In this document: positions 16,342-24,208 of the stretch, piece by piece | How positions within the stretch are numbered: the stretch's first letter is position 1 | Layout: each line of letters starts with the position of its first letter | Assembly (NCBI GenBank): GCA_002404155.1 | Contig: DHJC01000056.1 | Coordinates: 32,361 to 96,360 of the forward strand | Direction: 5' to 3' | DNA: 64,000 bases | Origin: Chloroflexi bacterium UBA4730 | GTDB taxonomy: Bacteria > Chloroflexota > Limnocylindria > P2-11E | Notes under the pieces: generated by a model | What the model saw: the letters and a program-made list of their open reading frames with translations, nothing else | What the model was told of the DNA's origin: nothing | The model's database searches: none | Translations under genes and position numbers: made by a program

Positions 16342-17394
16342 TTAGCCGCCGAGCTTCCGGTCCTGCGCGCTCTGGATGAACGTCCGGTCGATCATCTTGG
16401 TGATGTCGACCTTGACGATGTTGGGGTTGCCCGCACCGAGGATCGATACCGCGTCGTTGAACTGCACCACCTCGGGGAAGAGGTACGCCGTCGTGACTTC
16501 GTTCATGAAGAAGTCATACGCGCCGTTCAGCGCGGGCGCGTCGTCGAGCTTGAAGTACTTCCCGAGCACCGCGGTAGCGCCGGCCTTGTCGTTCTTCATC
16601 CGCGCGCGGGCGATGGTGAGCGAGTCGACGTACGCCTGCACGGTGTCCTTGTTCGCGGTAAGGAACGTGCGCTGCATGATCACGCCGGTGTTCGCGGCCG
16701 GCAGCTTCTGGCCGGCCAGGTCCACCAGCACGTTCAAGCCCGCTTTCACGAGCTCGAGGTCCTCCGGCGGGTCGTCAACGCCCGCGTCGATGGAGCCAGC
16801 CAGGAGCGCGGCCGTGCGGTTCGCGTGCGAGCCCACCGCAACGATGGTCACGTCCTTGTCCGGGTCGAGGCCCGCGGACTTGAGCGCGGCGCGGGTCGCA
16901 ATGTCGCTGGAGCCGCCGGCGTTCGAGACGCCGACCTTCTTGCCCTTGAGGCCCGCGATGCTGGTGATGCCCTTCGCGGCGTAGAGCTTGTACGGGTACA
17001 CCGGGGCGAGGTTCGCCACGAGCACGAGGTCGCCACCGCCGGCGTTCGCGCTCAGGGCTTCGGCACCGCCGAACTGCCCGATCTGGATCTGGTTCGCGAG
17101 AAGTGCGGCGCCCGTCTGGGCACCGCCGTTGATCGACTGGAGATCGACGTCGAGGCCGTTCTCCTTGAAGATGCCCTTCTCGAACGCGTACCAGGAAAGC
17201 CAGTCGTCGGCACTGATGTTGCTGTACGCCGCCGTTACCTTCGTGCAGCACGGCCGGGGGGTCGCCGTCGGCGATGCGGCCGCCTGCGTCGCCGCGGGAG
17301 CCGAGGTCGCGGCCGTACCGCCGCCCGCCCCACCGCTGCACGCCGTCGCGAGGATCGCGAGGACCGCTACGAGGACCGCGAGGGTCTTGGTCAT
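16342..17394 (-). CDS. NMT1/SsuA-type ABC substrate-binding lipoprotein (paralogue 2)
   Basis: A 350-residue lipoprotein with lipobox LATACSGG, Ala/Thr linker, then family blocks WYAFEKGIFKENGLDVDL, QIQIGQFGGAEALSA and LKGKKVGVSNAGGSSDIATR. It sits directly downstream of a matching permease and ATPase in one operon headed by UbiD, so this is the dedicated binding component. The co-transcribed decarboxylase suggests an aromatic carboxylate ligand, by analogy with phthalate-type ABC systems; that is inference. ATG 17394 is chosen over GTG 17403 because it follows an AAAGGG purine tract at suitable spacing. Confidence 0.92.
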   Translation of the reverse strand: MTKTLAVLVAVLAILATACSGGAGGGTAATSAPAATQAAASPTATPRPCCTKVTAAYSNISADDWLSWYAFEKGIFKENGLDVDLQSINGGAQTGAALLANQIQIGQFGGAEALSANAGGGDLVLVANLAPVYPYKLYAAKGITSIAGLKGKKVGVSNAGGSSDIATRAALKSAGLDPDKDVTIVAVGSHANRTAALLAGSIDAGVDDPPEDLELVKAGLNVLVDLAGQKLPAANTGVIMQRTFLTANKDTVQAYVDSLTIARARMKNDKAGATAVLGKYFKLDDAPALNGAYDFFMNEVTTAYLFPEVVQFNDAVSILGAGNPNIVKVDITKMIDRTFIQSAQDRKLGG

Positions 17395-17411
17395 GGTTTC
17401 CACCCTTTCCG

Positions 17412-18269
17412 CTATCGCCGGATCTGAGGACGCCAGGACTGGAATCGGTTCTCCATGCGCTGGAGGATCGTCGTGAGCACCATCCCGGTACCCGCGATGA
17501 GGATCACGGCCGCGAGCATCTTGGGCGTCTGGAAGGTCTGCCCGGCGATCGCGATCAGCTGGCCGACACCGTGCCGGGCGGCGATGAGCTCGCCCACCAC
17601 CACGCCGGTGAGCGCGTGCCCGACGCCGAGCCGGAACCCGGTAAGGATGAACGGCACCGACCCCGGCAGGACGACGCGGCGGAAGATGAGCGCGTCCGAC
17701 GCCCCGAACGAGCGCGCGACGCCTAGGAGCGCGGCCTCCGTGTTCCGGACGCCAGCCATCGTGTTGATGATGATCGGGAAGAGCGCGCCGAGGAAGATGA
17801 CGGCGATCTTCGACTGGATGTCGATGCCGAACCAGATGATGAACAGCGGGAGGAGCGCGATCCGTGGCGTGCTGTAGAAGAAGTTCACGATCGGATCCAT
17901 CGCGTACTGGAACCGGGTGTACCAGCCCATGAGCAGTCCGATCACCAGACCGAGGATGATCGCCATCCCGTAGCCGATCGCGAGCTCCTGGCCGCTTGTG
18001 GCCATGTCCAGCCAGATGTCGCCTTGCTGGAAGAGCTTCACCATCGCCTGCGCGACGTCCCACGGACCGGGCAGGAAGAGGACGGAGTAGATGCGCGCGT
18101 TCGCGACGAGCTGCCAGACCGTCAGCACGAACATCACGCTCAGCGTGCCGATGACGACGGGCTCGTATTGCCGGATCCGGCTCGGCTTCACCAGCGAGCG
18201 CCGCTCGCGCGTCGGGTCGGACTCGCCGGCGGTCACCGGGTTCGCGCGATCGGCCTCCTTGATGCTCAT
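17412..18269 (-). CDS. ABC transporter permease (SsuC/TauC type)
   Basis: A 285-residue inner-membrane permease. The cytoplasmic coupling loop reads EAALLGVARSFGASDALIFRRVVLPGSVPFI (quoted: ARSFGASDALIFRRVVLPGS), a good EAA motif. Six spans are predicted, the first being VVIGTLSVMFVLTVWQLV. The N-terminal 45 residues are charged. The ATG overlaps the ATPase stop as ATGA. Partner of the ATPase upstream and lipoprotein downstream; it may also serve the two orphan binding lipoproteins nearby. Confidence 0.93.
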   Translation of the reverse strand: MSIKEADRANPVTAGESDPTRERRSLVKPSRIRQYEPVVIGTLSVMFVLTVWQLVANARIYSVLFLPGPWDVAQAMVKLFQQGDIWLDMATSGQELAIGYGMAIILGLVIGLLMGWYTRFQYAMDPIVNFFYSTPRIALLPLFIIWFGIDIQSKIAVIFLGALFPIIINTMAGVRNTEAALLGVARSFGASDALIFRRVVLPGSVPFILTGFRLGVGHALTGVVVGELIAARHGVGQLIAIAGQTFQTPKMLAAVILIAGTGMVLTTILQRMENRFQSWRPQIRR

Positions 18270-19087
18270 GCCGCGGGCATTCCGGCGATGAGGCGCTCGG
18301 CCGGCACGGCGAGCTCTTCCTGGATCGACTCCCAGATCTCGTCCTCGTAGGTCAGGAACTGCGGATCGCGTTTCACCCGCAGGTCGCGCGGGCGCGAGAG
18401 CGCGATCTCGACCACCTTCTTCACCCGCCCGGGGCGCCGGGTGAACACGATGACCCGGTCCGCGAGGTAGATGGCCTCTTTGATGTCGTGGGTAATGAAG
18501 AGCGCGGTCTTCTTGGTCTTCGACCAGATCTTCAGGAGCTCGAGCTGCATCATCTCGCGCGTCTGCGCGTCGAGCGAGGCGAATGGCTCGTCGAGCAGGA
18601 GCATCTCCGGGTCGGTGAGGAGCGCGCGCGCGAGGTTCACCCGCTGCTGCATGCCGCCGGACAGCTCGAGGGGATAGGCGTCCTCGAAGCCGGAGAGGCC
18701 GACGAGGTCGATCTGCTGCTTCGCGCGCGAGATCGCCTCCTGCTTCCCCATGCTGCGCTGGGCCTCGACGCCGAACATGACGTTGCCGAGGACCGTGCGC
18801 CACGGGAGCAAGCCCGGCTGCTGGAAGACCATCGCGCGGTCCGGCCCGGGCTTGCTGATCTCGCGGCCGTCGAGGGTGAGGCTGCCGCTCGCGATCGGGA
18901 TGAGGCCGTCGACCGCGTTGAGGAACGTCGTCTTGCCGCAGCCCGACGGTCCGACGATCGCGAGGAACTCGCCCGTCCGGACCACCAGATCAACACCCTG
19001 GACGGCGGTGAACAGCGTCCGCGAACGCTGCATCCAGTACTCGATGACGACACCATTCGCCGCGAGCTTCGCGGAGCGGTCGTACAC
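18266..19087 (-). CDS. ABC transporter ATP-binding protein (SsuB/TauB type)
   Basis: A 273-residue ATPase with Walker A GPSGCGKTTF, Q-loop VFQQPGLLPW, signature LSGGMQQRVNLARAL, Walker B MLLLDEPFASLD and the switch His in FITHD. The C-terminal tail (LTYEDEIWESIQEEL) is typical of the nitrate/sulfonate/taurine subfamily. The start is GTG 19087, five bases past the ubiD stop; longer in-frame sequence lies inside ubiD in another frame. Confidence 0.94.
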   Translation of the reverse strand: MYDRSAKLAANGVVIEYWMQRSRTLFTAVQGVDLVVRTGEFLAIVGPSGCGKTTFLNAVDGLIPIASGSLTLDGREISKPGPDRAMVFQQPGLLPWRTVLGNVMFGVEAQRSMGKQEAISRAKQQIDLVGLSGFEDAYPLELSGGMQQRVNLARALLTDPEMLLLDEPFASLDAQTREMMQLELLKIWSKTKKTALFITHDIKEAIYLADRVIVFTRRPGRVKKVVEIALSRPRDLRVKRDPQFLTYEDEIWESIQEELAVPAERLIAGMPAA

Positions 19088-19092
19088 CCGCG

Positions 19093-20574
19093 CTAGCTCA
19101 GCTTCCCGTCGCTCGGATGCGGCTCGTTGCGGAGCAGGTAGCCGAACTTCTCCTTCGCCTTGCGCTTCACCTCCGCGCTCGGGGTGTTCACCGGCGGGAA
19201 GTCCGCTTTCCATTCCCACGGGCGGGTGGCGTCGATGATCGCGCGCGAGCTGTGGCCCTTGCGGTCCTTCGGGATCCGCGGGTCGAGCGGGCCGCTCCAG
19301 GCGCGCTTGATGATGTCGATGGACTCGACCGGGTCGGACCGCGTGCTCATCGCCCACACCACGTCGTTCAGGTCCATCACGTCGATGTCCTCGTCCACGA
19401 CGATGACGTAGCGGCCGAGGTACGCGCCGGCGTGCACGGTCGCGGCGAGGTGGCCGACCTGGCGCGCGTGCCCGGCGTAGCGCTGCTCGATGCTCACGGC
19501 GTTGAACAGCCGCGACCCGCCGACCTCGTGGCACCACACGCCCGTGATGCCCGGGACCCCGACCGCCTCGAGCTCAGAGCGCAGCAGCGCGGAGCGTAGG
19601 AACGCGCGGTAGAAGGACTGCTCGTCGGGCGGCTGGTTCGGCGGCGAGCCGAGGATGATCGGGTCGTTGCGGTAGTACACCGCCTCGACCTGCATGAACG
19701 GCTCGGGCCGCGCGTCGCTCGCGTAGTAGCCGGTCCACTCGCCGAACGGACCTTCGACGATCCGCTCTTTCGGATCGACCCAGCCTTCGACGACGATCTC
19801 GGCGTCCGCGGGCAGCGGCAGTCCGGTGACCGGGCCCTTCACGACGCGGTACGGCTCGCCGCGCACGCCGCCGGCCCAGTCGTACTCGGTGAGCCCGAAC
19901 TGGACCTCGGTCGCGGCCGCGAGGAAGAGCAGTGGGTCTCCGCCGGCGACGAACGCGATCGGCATCTTCTCGCCGCGGGCGAGCCACGCGTCGCGGTGCA
20001 TCCGGCCGTGCTTGCCCGGCGAGATGTAGAACCCGAGCTTGTTCTTGTCGTGGACCATCACCCGGTAGCAGCCGAGGTTCACCCAGCCGTTGTCGGGGTC
20101 GCGGGTGATGTCGAAGCTGCCGGTCCCGATGTAGCGGCCGCCGTCGTCCTCGTGCCACTTCGGCGCCGGGAAGATCGCCATGTCGACATCCGCGCCGCGC
20201 ATCACGTTCTCGAAGATCGGGCCGTCCTTCACCTCGATCGACGGGATCGGCGTGATGCCCTCCGAGACCCGCTTCTGCCACGCGCGCACAAGGTCCTCGG
20301 GCGACATCTCCGGGTCGAGCCCGAGGGTCAGCGCGAGGCGCGGGAACCAGCCGAGGGCGTTGGAGAGCACCCGGAAGCCCTTCGTGTAGCCGGGGATCTC
20401 GTCGAACAGGAGCGCTGGCGTACCGTGGACCCGGCCGGCGAGCTCGGTCGCCATCCCGATCTCGTCCTCGGCGCGGGCGCCGCGGACGACGCGCAGCTCG
20501 CCGAGGTCGTCGATCCGCTTCAGCCAGTCACGGAGATCGCGAAAAGTCCGGGTCGGGCGCTCGGCGACAGCCAT
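19093..20574 (-). CDS. UbiD-family prenyl-FMN-dependent decarboxylase
   Basis: UbiD enzymes (de)carboxylate aromatic, heteroaromatic or unsaturated acids using prenylated FMN. The 493-residue protein has the cofactor/metal block GSFDITRDPDNGWVNLGCYR, which carries the conserved Arg, and EGPFGEWTGYY, which carries both catalytic Glu residues; the Arg-Glu-Glu set is therefore intact. ATG 20574 is chosen because GGGAG lies six bases upstream; ATG 20580 overlaps that site. It heads an operon with the NMT1-type ABC importer and the Mo-hydroxylase, implying that the imported acid, or its hydroxylated product, is decarboxylated. Cofactor presumably from UbiX (3070-3648). Confidence 0.94.
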   Translation of the reverse strand: MAVAERPTRTFRDLRDWLKRIDDLGELRVVRGARAEDEIGMATELAGRVHGTPALLFDEIPGYTKGFRVLSNALGWFPRLALTLGLDPEMSPEDLVRAWQKRVSEGITPIPSIEVKDGPIFENVMRGADVDMAIFPAPKWHEDDGGRYIGTGSFDITRDPDNGWVNLGCYRVMVHDKNKLGFYISPGKHGRMHRDAWLARGEKMPIAFVAGGDPLLFLAAATEVQFGLTEYDWAGGVRGEPYRVVKGPVTGLPLPADAEIVVEGWVDPKERIVEGPFGEWTGYYASDARPEPFMQVEAVYYRNDPIILGSPPNQPPDEQSFYRAFLRSALLRSELEAVGVPGITGVWCHEVGGSRLFNAVSIEQRYAGHARQVGHLAATVHAGAYLGRYVIVVDEDIDVMDLNDVVWAMSTRSDPVESIDIIKRAWSGPLDPRIPKDRKGHSSRAIIDATRPWEWKADFPPVNTPSAEVKRKAKEKFGYLLRNEPHPSDGKLS

Positions 20575-20624
20575 CCCCATCTCCCACCCCCGCCCGTGCC
20601 GGGCCGCGGGGGTCAATTGGCAAA

Positions 20625-20635
20625 TGGTTATACCA
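20625..20635. promoter_or_regulatory. Candidate FCD/GntR operator upstream of UbiD operon
   Basis: TGGTTATACCA matches the GntR/FCD consensus TNGTNNNACNA perfectly and lies 51-61 bases upstream of the UbiD start, in the 93-base gap to the next gene. It shares the 8-mer GTTATACC with the site in the bicupin/ThDP promoter region, suggesting the GntR regulator at 3658-4425 controls both. No other regulator of the family is seen in the window. Confidence 0.5.
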
Positions 20636-20667
20636 CTGGCGGCCCGACTGGGCGCGGACGGACGGCG

Positions 20668-21705
20668 CTATTTCAGCAGACCGCGATCGAGCGCGCTTCT
20701 CACAAAGGAATCGTCGATCAGCTTCGCCAGGTCGACCGTCTTCACCTTGTCGTTGAATTTGGCGACGACATCCTGGATGCCGGCCAGCTGGGCCACGGTC
20801 GGCGTCGGCGGGTCCTTGAGGACCGTGCCGACGTACCAGTCGTACGCGGCTTGCATCCCCGTGTCGTCGTCGGACTTCAGGTACTTCTTCAGCGCCGCGA
20901 CCGTGCCCGGCCTATCGGCGCGGGCCTTCGCGATCGCCTGCACGATCGAGTCGACGTACCGCTGGACGACCGCCTTGTTCGCAGTGAGGAAGCTGCGGGT
21001 CACGACGATCGTCGTCGCGGCGGTCGGCAGATTGAGGTCGGCCATCTTCGCGAGCGAGTGGAAGCCCGCGGCCTCGAGCTTCAGCGTGTCCGGGGGTGAC
21101 GACAGCGTGGCGGACACGCCGCCGCTGAGGAGCGCGGCCGTCGCGTTCGCCGTGGAGCCGGTCGAGAACACCGTCACGTCCGTGTCGGGAACGAGACCGA
21201 GCTTCGGCAGCATCGTCCGGATCCCGATGTCGAACGTGCCGCCGACCCCGGCGATCGCGACCTTCTTGCCCTTGAGATCCGCGGGTGTCTTGATGTCCGC
21301 CGCGGCGTAGAGCTGGTACGGCCACACCGGACCGGTGTTCGCCACGACGACAACGTCGCCGCCGCCGGCGGTGGTGGTGAGCGCCTCGGAGCCCCCGATG
21401 TGCGCGAACTGCGTCTGTCCCGCGAGCAGCGCGGGGAGGCCGGTCGTGCTCGCGATGAGCTGGAGGTCGACGTCGAGGAAGTTCTGATCGAAGATGCCGG
21501 ACTCCTTCGCGACGTATGCCGGGAAGTAGTCCGCCAGGACGTTGCTGTACGAGACGACGAGCTTCGCCTTGGTCGGCTGCGGCGTGGCCGTCGCGGTCGC
21601 CGCGACCGGCGCGGCGGAGGTGGCGACCGCTGCCGGCGTGCCGGCACCGGCACACGAGGCGAGGACCACCGTCGCCGCGAACGCGATCGCGACGGTCCGT
21701 GACAT
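20668..21705 (-). CDS. NMT1/SsuA-type ABC substrate-binding lipoprotein (paralogue 3)
   Basis: A 345-residue lipoprotein (lipobox VLASCAG) with the same blocks as the other two: YVAKESGIFDQNFLDVDLQL, QTQFAHIGGSEALTT and LKGKKVAIAGVGGTFDIG. ATG 21705 is preceded by GGGGAGG at good spacing. It closes an operon of enoyl-CoA hydratase and CoA-transferase genes and is separated from the UbiD operon only by the latter's promoter. No own permease or ATPase. Co-transcription with CoA-handling enzymes suggests its ligand is degraded through a CoA thioester. Confidence 0.9.
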   Translation of the reverse strand: MSRTVAIAFAATVVLASCAGAGTPAAVATSAAPVAATATATPQPTKAKLVVSYSNVLADYFPAYVAKESGIFDQNFLDVDLQLIASTTGLPALLAGQTQFAHIGGSEALTTTAGGGDVVVVANTGPVWPYQLYAAADIKTPADLKGKKVAIAGVGGTFDIGIRTMLPKLGLVPDTDVTVFSTGSTANATAALLSGGVSATLSSPPDTLKLEAAGFHSLAKMADLNLPTAATTIVVTRSFLTANKAVVQRYVDSIVQAIAKARADRPGTVAALKKYLKSDDDTGMQAAYDWYVGTVLKDPPTPTVAQLAGIQDVVAKFNDKVKTVDLAKLIDDSFVRSALDRGLLK

Positions 21706-21719
21706 CGTCGGCCTCCCCG

Positions 21720-22439
21720 CTAGTCGCCCCGGCGCGTCCAAAAGCCGTCGGGGTCGTAGCCGCGAATGATACGTCGCACCTCACTCGACGGCGAGGCAGT
21801 TTCGCTCACATTCGGCGCAACGCGGAGCGGCCAGCCGGTGTGCTCCGCGCACACTTGGACGCTCGATCTCGGGTGATACGAGGCGAGCACCGCTTCACCG
21901 TCCACGAATCGGAAGACCCCGAGTGTCGTGATGAGGACAGACACGTGATCGCCGGGCGACGTGATGAAGTCGACCTTGTCGCGCAGGCGCCGCTTGTCGT
22001 GCGGCATGATCACGATGAGCCGCTTCGCGAGGCTCGCGATGTCCGCCCCGCCGCCGCTGCCCGGAAGCTGGACCGTCGGGTGCGCCCGATCGGCGCCGAT
22101 CGCGGTCGTGTTCAGGTTCCCGTGGCGGTCCATCTCGGCGCCACCGATGAACCCGGCGTCCACCGCGCCCTGCTGGAGCAGGCCCATGAGGTCCACGGTC
22201 CGCGCGCACCACACCGCGCCCCGGACGTTTGGCGTGTCGCCCATCGTGTAGAGGAGTTCGGGCGCCGGCGCGTCGCGCACGACCCCGAGCTCGAAGAGAC
22301 CGATCGCGTTCGGCGCGTGGGTCCGCTTCGCGACGACGAACGCGATGAGCGGTAGCCGCATCCCGACGAACACGACGTCGCGATCGGCGATCTCGCGCGC
22401 GGCCTGCGCGACCATCAGCTCGCCCGGCGACACGTCCAT
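21720..22439 (-). CDS. CoA-transferase family I, beta subunit
   Basis: A 239-residue subunit resembling GctB/IpdB-type proteins. The segment FELGVVRDAPAPELLYTMGD occupies the position of the [S]ENG/ESG active-site Glu region, and VDAGFIGGAEMDRHGNLNTT is the conserved GGxQxDxxGNxN block. It pairs with the alpha subunit, whose TGA overlaps its ATG by one base (TGATG). Members either transfer CoA between acids or, as in IpdAB, hydrolyse a ring of a CoA thioester; which applies here cannot be told. Confidence 0.85.
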   Translation of the reverse strand: MDVSPGELMVAQAAREIADRDVVFVGMRLPLIAFVVAKRTHAPNAIGLFELGVVRDAPAPELLYTMGDTPNVRGAVWCARTVDLMGLLQQGAVDAGFIGGAEMDRHGNLNTTAIGADRAHPTVQLPGSGGGADIASLAKRLIVIMPHDKRRLRDKVDFITSPGDHVSVLITTLGVFRFVDGEAVLASYHPRSSVQVCAEHTGWPLRVAPNVSETASPSSEVRRIIRGYDPDGFWTRRGD

Positions 22440-23341
22440 CAGAACCGGGCCTCGGCCGCGGGCTCGCCGGTCTCGCGCAGTGCGGTCCAGCGCGGGCCGA
22501 GCTTCGCGAGATACGCCGCGTGATCCGGCACGCCGGTCACCCACTCCGCGATCCACCGCTCGAAGCCGGCGGCCTCGCGGGTCGCGCGGTGGTACTCGTG
22601 GAAGAACTCGTGGTCGCGGGCGTAGCGGCCCTGCAGCGGTGAGGGATGACACGCTCCGGGGACGTGCACGACGGCGGCGACCTTGATGCCCGGACAAATG
22701 GTCCGGTTCGGGTCGCTCGCGATGACCGCGCGGTCCACGACCTCATCGGCGAGGACGATCACGGTCTTCGCCGCAAGCGCCGCCTCCTGCGACACGCCCC
22801 ACGGTCCCCACTGATGCGCGTTCCCGTCCGCGTCCGCGCGCTGGCAGGCGATGATCGTCACGTCCGGCACGAGCGGCGGGATCAACAGCACCTTCGATCC
22901 GTCCCACGGCGAGGTCGCCTCCTTGAACGTGCCGTTCGCGCGCGGGATGTCCGACCGCAGGAGCGTGCGCGTCGCGATGTACGGCGCGCCGAGCGCGCCG
23001 GCCAGGAGCGAGAGGGCCATCGTGAAATTGCTGTGGTCGCGCACGATGATCCGGCGCGGGATTCCCTGCTCCATCGCGCGGCGGTAGCAGTGCGCGAGGC
23101 CCGCGGACACGTTGCCGACCCACGCCGCGTGCACCTCGGCGACGCAGCCGCTGCCGATGAGCATGTCGAACGCGATGTCCGAGATCGGGCCGATGAGCCG
23201 CAGGTCGCGCTTGCGTTGCCGGATGAGCTCGTGTGCGGCGGCGAATGGGATGGCCGGCTCGAGCGCGCAGCCAAGCGCGACCGCGCTACCGTCGGGCACG
23301 TGCCTCGCGATCGCCTCCTTCAGGGAGACGAGCTTCGTCAC
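22439..23341 (-). CDS. CoA-transferase family I, alpha subunit
   Basis: A 300-residue GctA/IpdA-like subunit. PDGSAVALGCALEPAIPFAAA is the N-terminal glycine-rich CoA-binding region (quoted in part), and IIACQRADADGNAHQWG matches the conserved A.xxxDxxGNxxxxG block. The GTG start overlaps the enoyl-CoA hydratase stop as GTGA. With the beta subunit it forms a heteromeric enzyme that likely activates or opens an intermediate of the aromatic pathway. Confidence 0.87.
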   Translation of the reverse strand: MTKLVSLKEAIARHVPDGSAVALGCALEPAIPFAAAHELIRQRKRDLRLIGPISDIAFDMLIGSGCVAEVHAAWVGNVSAGLAHCYRRAMEQGIPRRIIVRDHSNFTMALSLLAGALGAPYIATRTLLRSDIPRANGTFKEATSPWDGSKVLLIPPLVPDVTIIACQRADADGNAHQWGPWGVSQEAALAAKTVIVLADEVVDRAVIASDPNRTICPGIKVAAVVHVPGACHPSPLQGRYARDHEFFHEYHRATREAAGFERWIAEWVTGVPDHAAYLAKLGPRWTALRETGEPAAEARF

Positions 23342-24114
23342 TTCCCTTTGTAGTTCGGCTTGCGCTTCTCGGTAAAGGCGGTCACGCCCTCGCGCGCGTC
23401 CTCCGACGCGAACAGGCGGCCGACGGCCTCGTGCTCGTAGAGCATCCCGTTCTCGAACGGCATCCCGCCGCCGAGCACCGTGGCGAGCTTGATCTTCCCG
23501 ATCGCGAGGGTCGGGCCGCTGGCCATCTTCGCCGCGTACTCGTGGGCCTTCGCCTCCAGCTCGGCCGCCGGGAAGACCTCATCGACGATGCCGAGCTCCT
23601 TCGCCTGCGCCGGCGGGACCGCGGCACCCCGGAGCATGAGGTCGAGGGCCTTCTGCCGGCCGATGAGCCGCGGCAGCCGCTGCGTGCCGCCGGTACCGGG
23701 CAGCACGCCGAGGGTCACTTCGGGCAGGCCGATGTTGTACCCGCCCTCCGCCGCGAACCGGAAGTCGCAGCAGAGCGCGATCTCGAGACCGCCGCCGAGG
23801 CAATGGCCGTTGATCGCCGCCACCACGACCTTCGGGGTGCGCTCGAACTTCGACATGACCTCGTTCGCGTGGATCACGAAGGCCGCCTGGTAATCCGCAT
23901 CCGTGGCCGCGAACATCTTCACGTCGGCGCCGGCGGAGAAGAACTTCTCCGAGGCGCTCCGCACGACGATGGACTTCACCGATGCGGTGAAGCGAGCCTC
24001 GTCGATCGCCGCCGATAGGTCGTCGAGGAAGGCCTTGTCGTATGAGTTGGCCGGCGGCCGGTCCAGCACGATGTGTCCGACGGCGTCCCGTATCTCCAGC
24101 CGTACGACGGACAT
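23338..24114 (-). CDS. Enoyl-CoA hydratase/isomerase family protein
   Basis: A crotonase-fold protein of 258 residues. GHCLGGGLEIALCCDFR builds the oxyanion hole and carries the first catalytic Glu; GLPEVTLGVLPGTGGTQRL carries the second. Both are intact, so hydratase activity is likely. ATG 24114 is preceded by GGAGG at five bases; a longer form from GTG 24150 is possible but lacks a ribosome-binding site. First gene of the hydratase/CoA-transferase/lipoprotein operon, divergent from the aldehyde dehydrogenase. Confidence 0.92.
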   Translation of the reverse strand: MSVVRLEIRDAVGHIVLDRPPANSYDKAFLDDLSAAIDEARFTASVKSIVVRSASEKFFSAGADVKMFAATDADYQAAFVIHANEVMSKFERTPKVVVAAINGHCLGGGLEIALCCDFRFAAEGGYNIGLPEVTLGVLPGTGGTQRLPRLIGRQKALDLMLRGAAVPPAQAKELGIVDEVFPAAELEAKAHEYAAKMASGPTLAIGKIKLATVLGGGMPFENGMLYEHEAVGRLFASEDAREGVTAFTEKRKPNYKGK

Positions 24115-24208
24115 AACGACCTCCTGAAGCGCCTCGCTGATTTCCGGCACAATCTAAGCACCGCAGGCGCGCTCGTGCACGCCGGTGACGGTCGGAGAGG
24201 TGTCCCTC

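Noticed and set aside
18084..18803. Longer ABC permease/ATPase proteins from extended open frames
   Set aside because: The extensions lie within upstream genes in other frames and read as Arg/Ala/Gly noise; the ATGA overlaps define the real starts.
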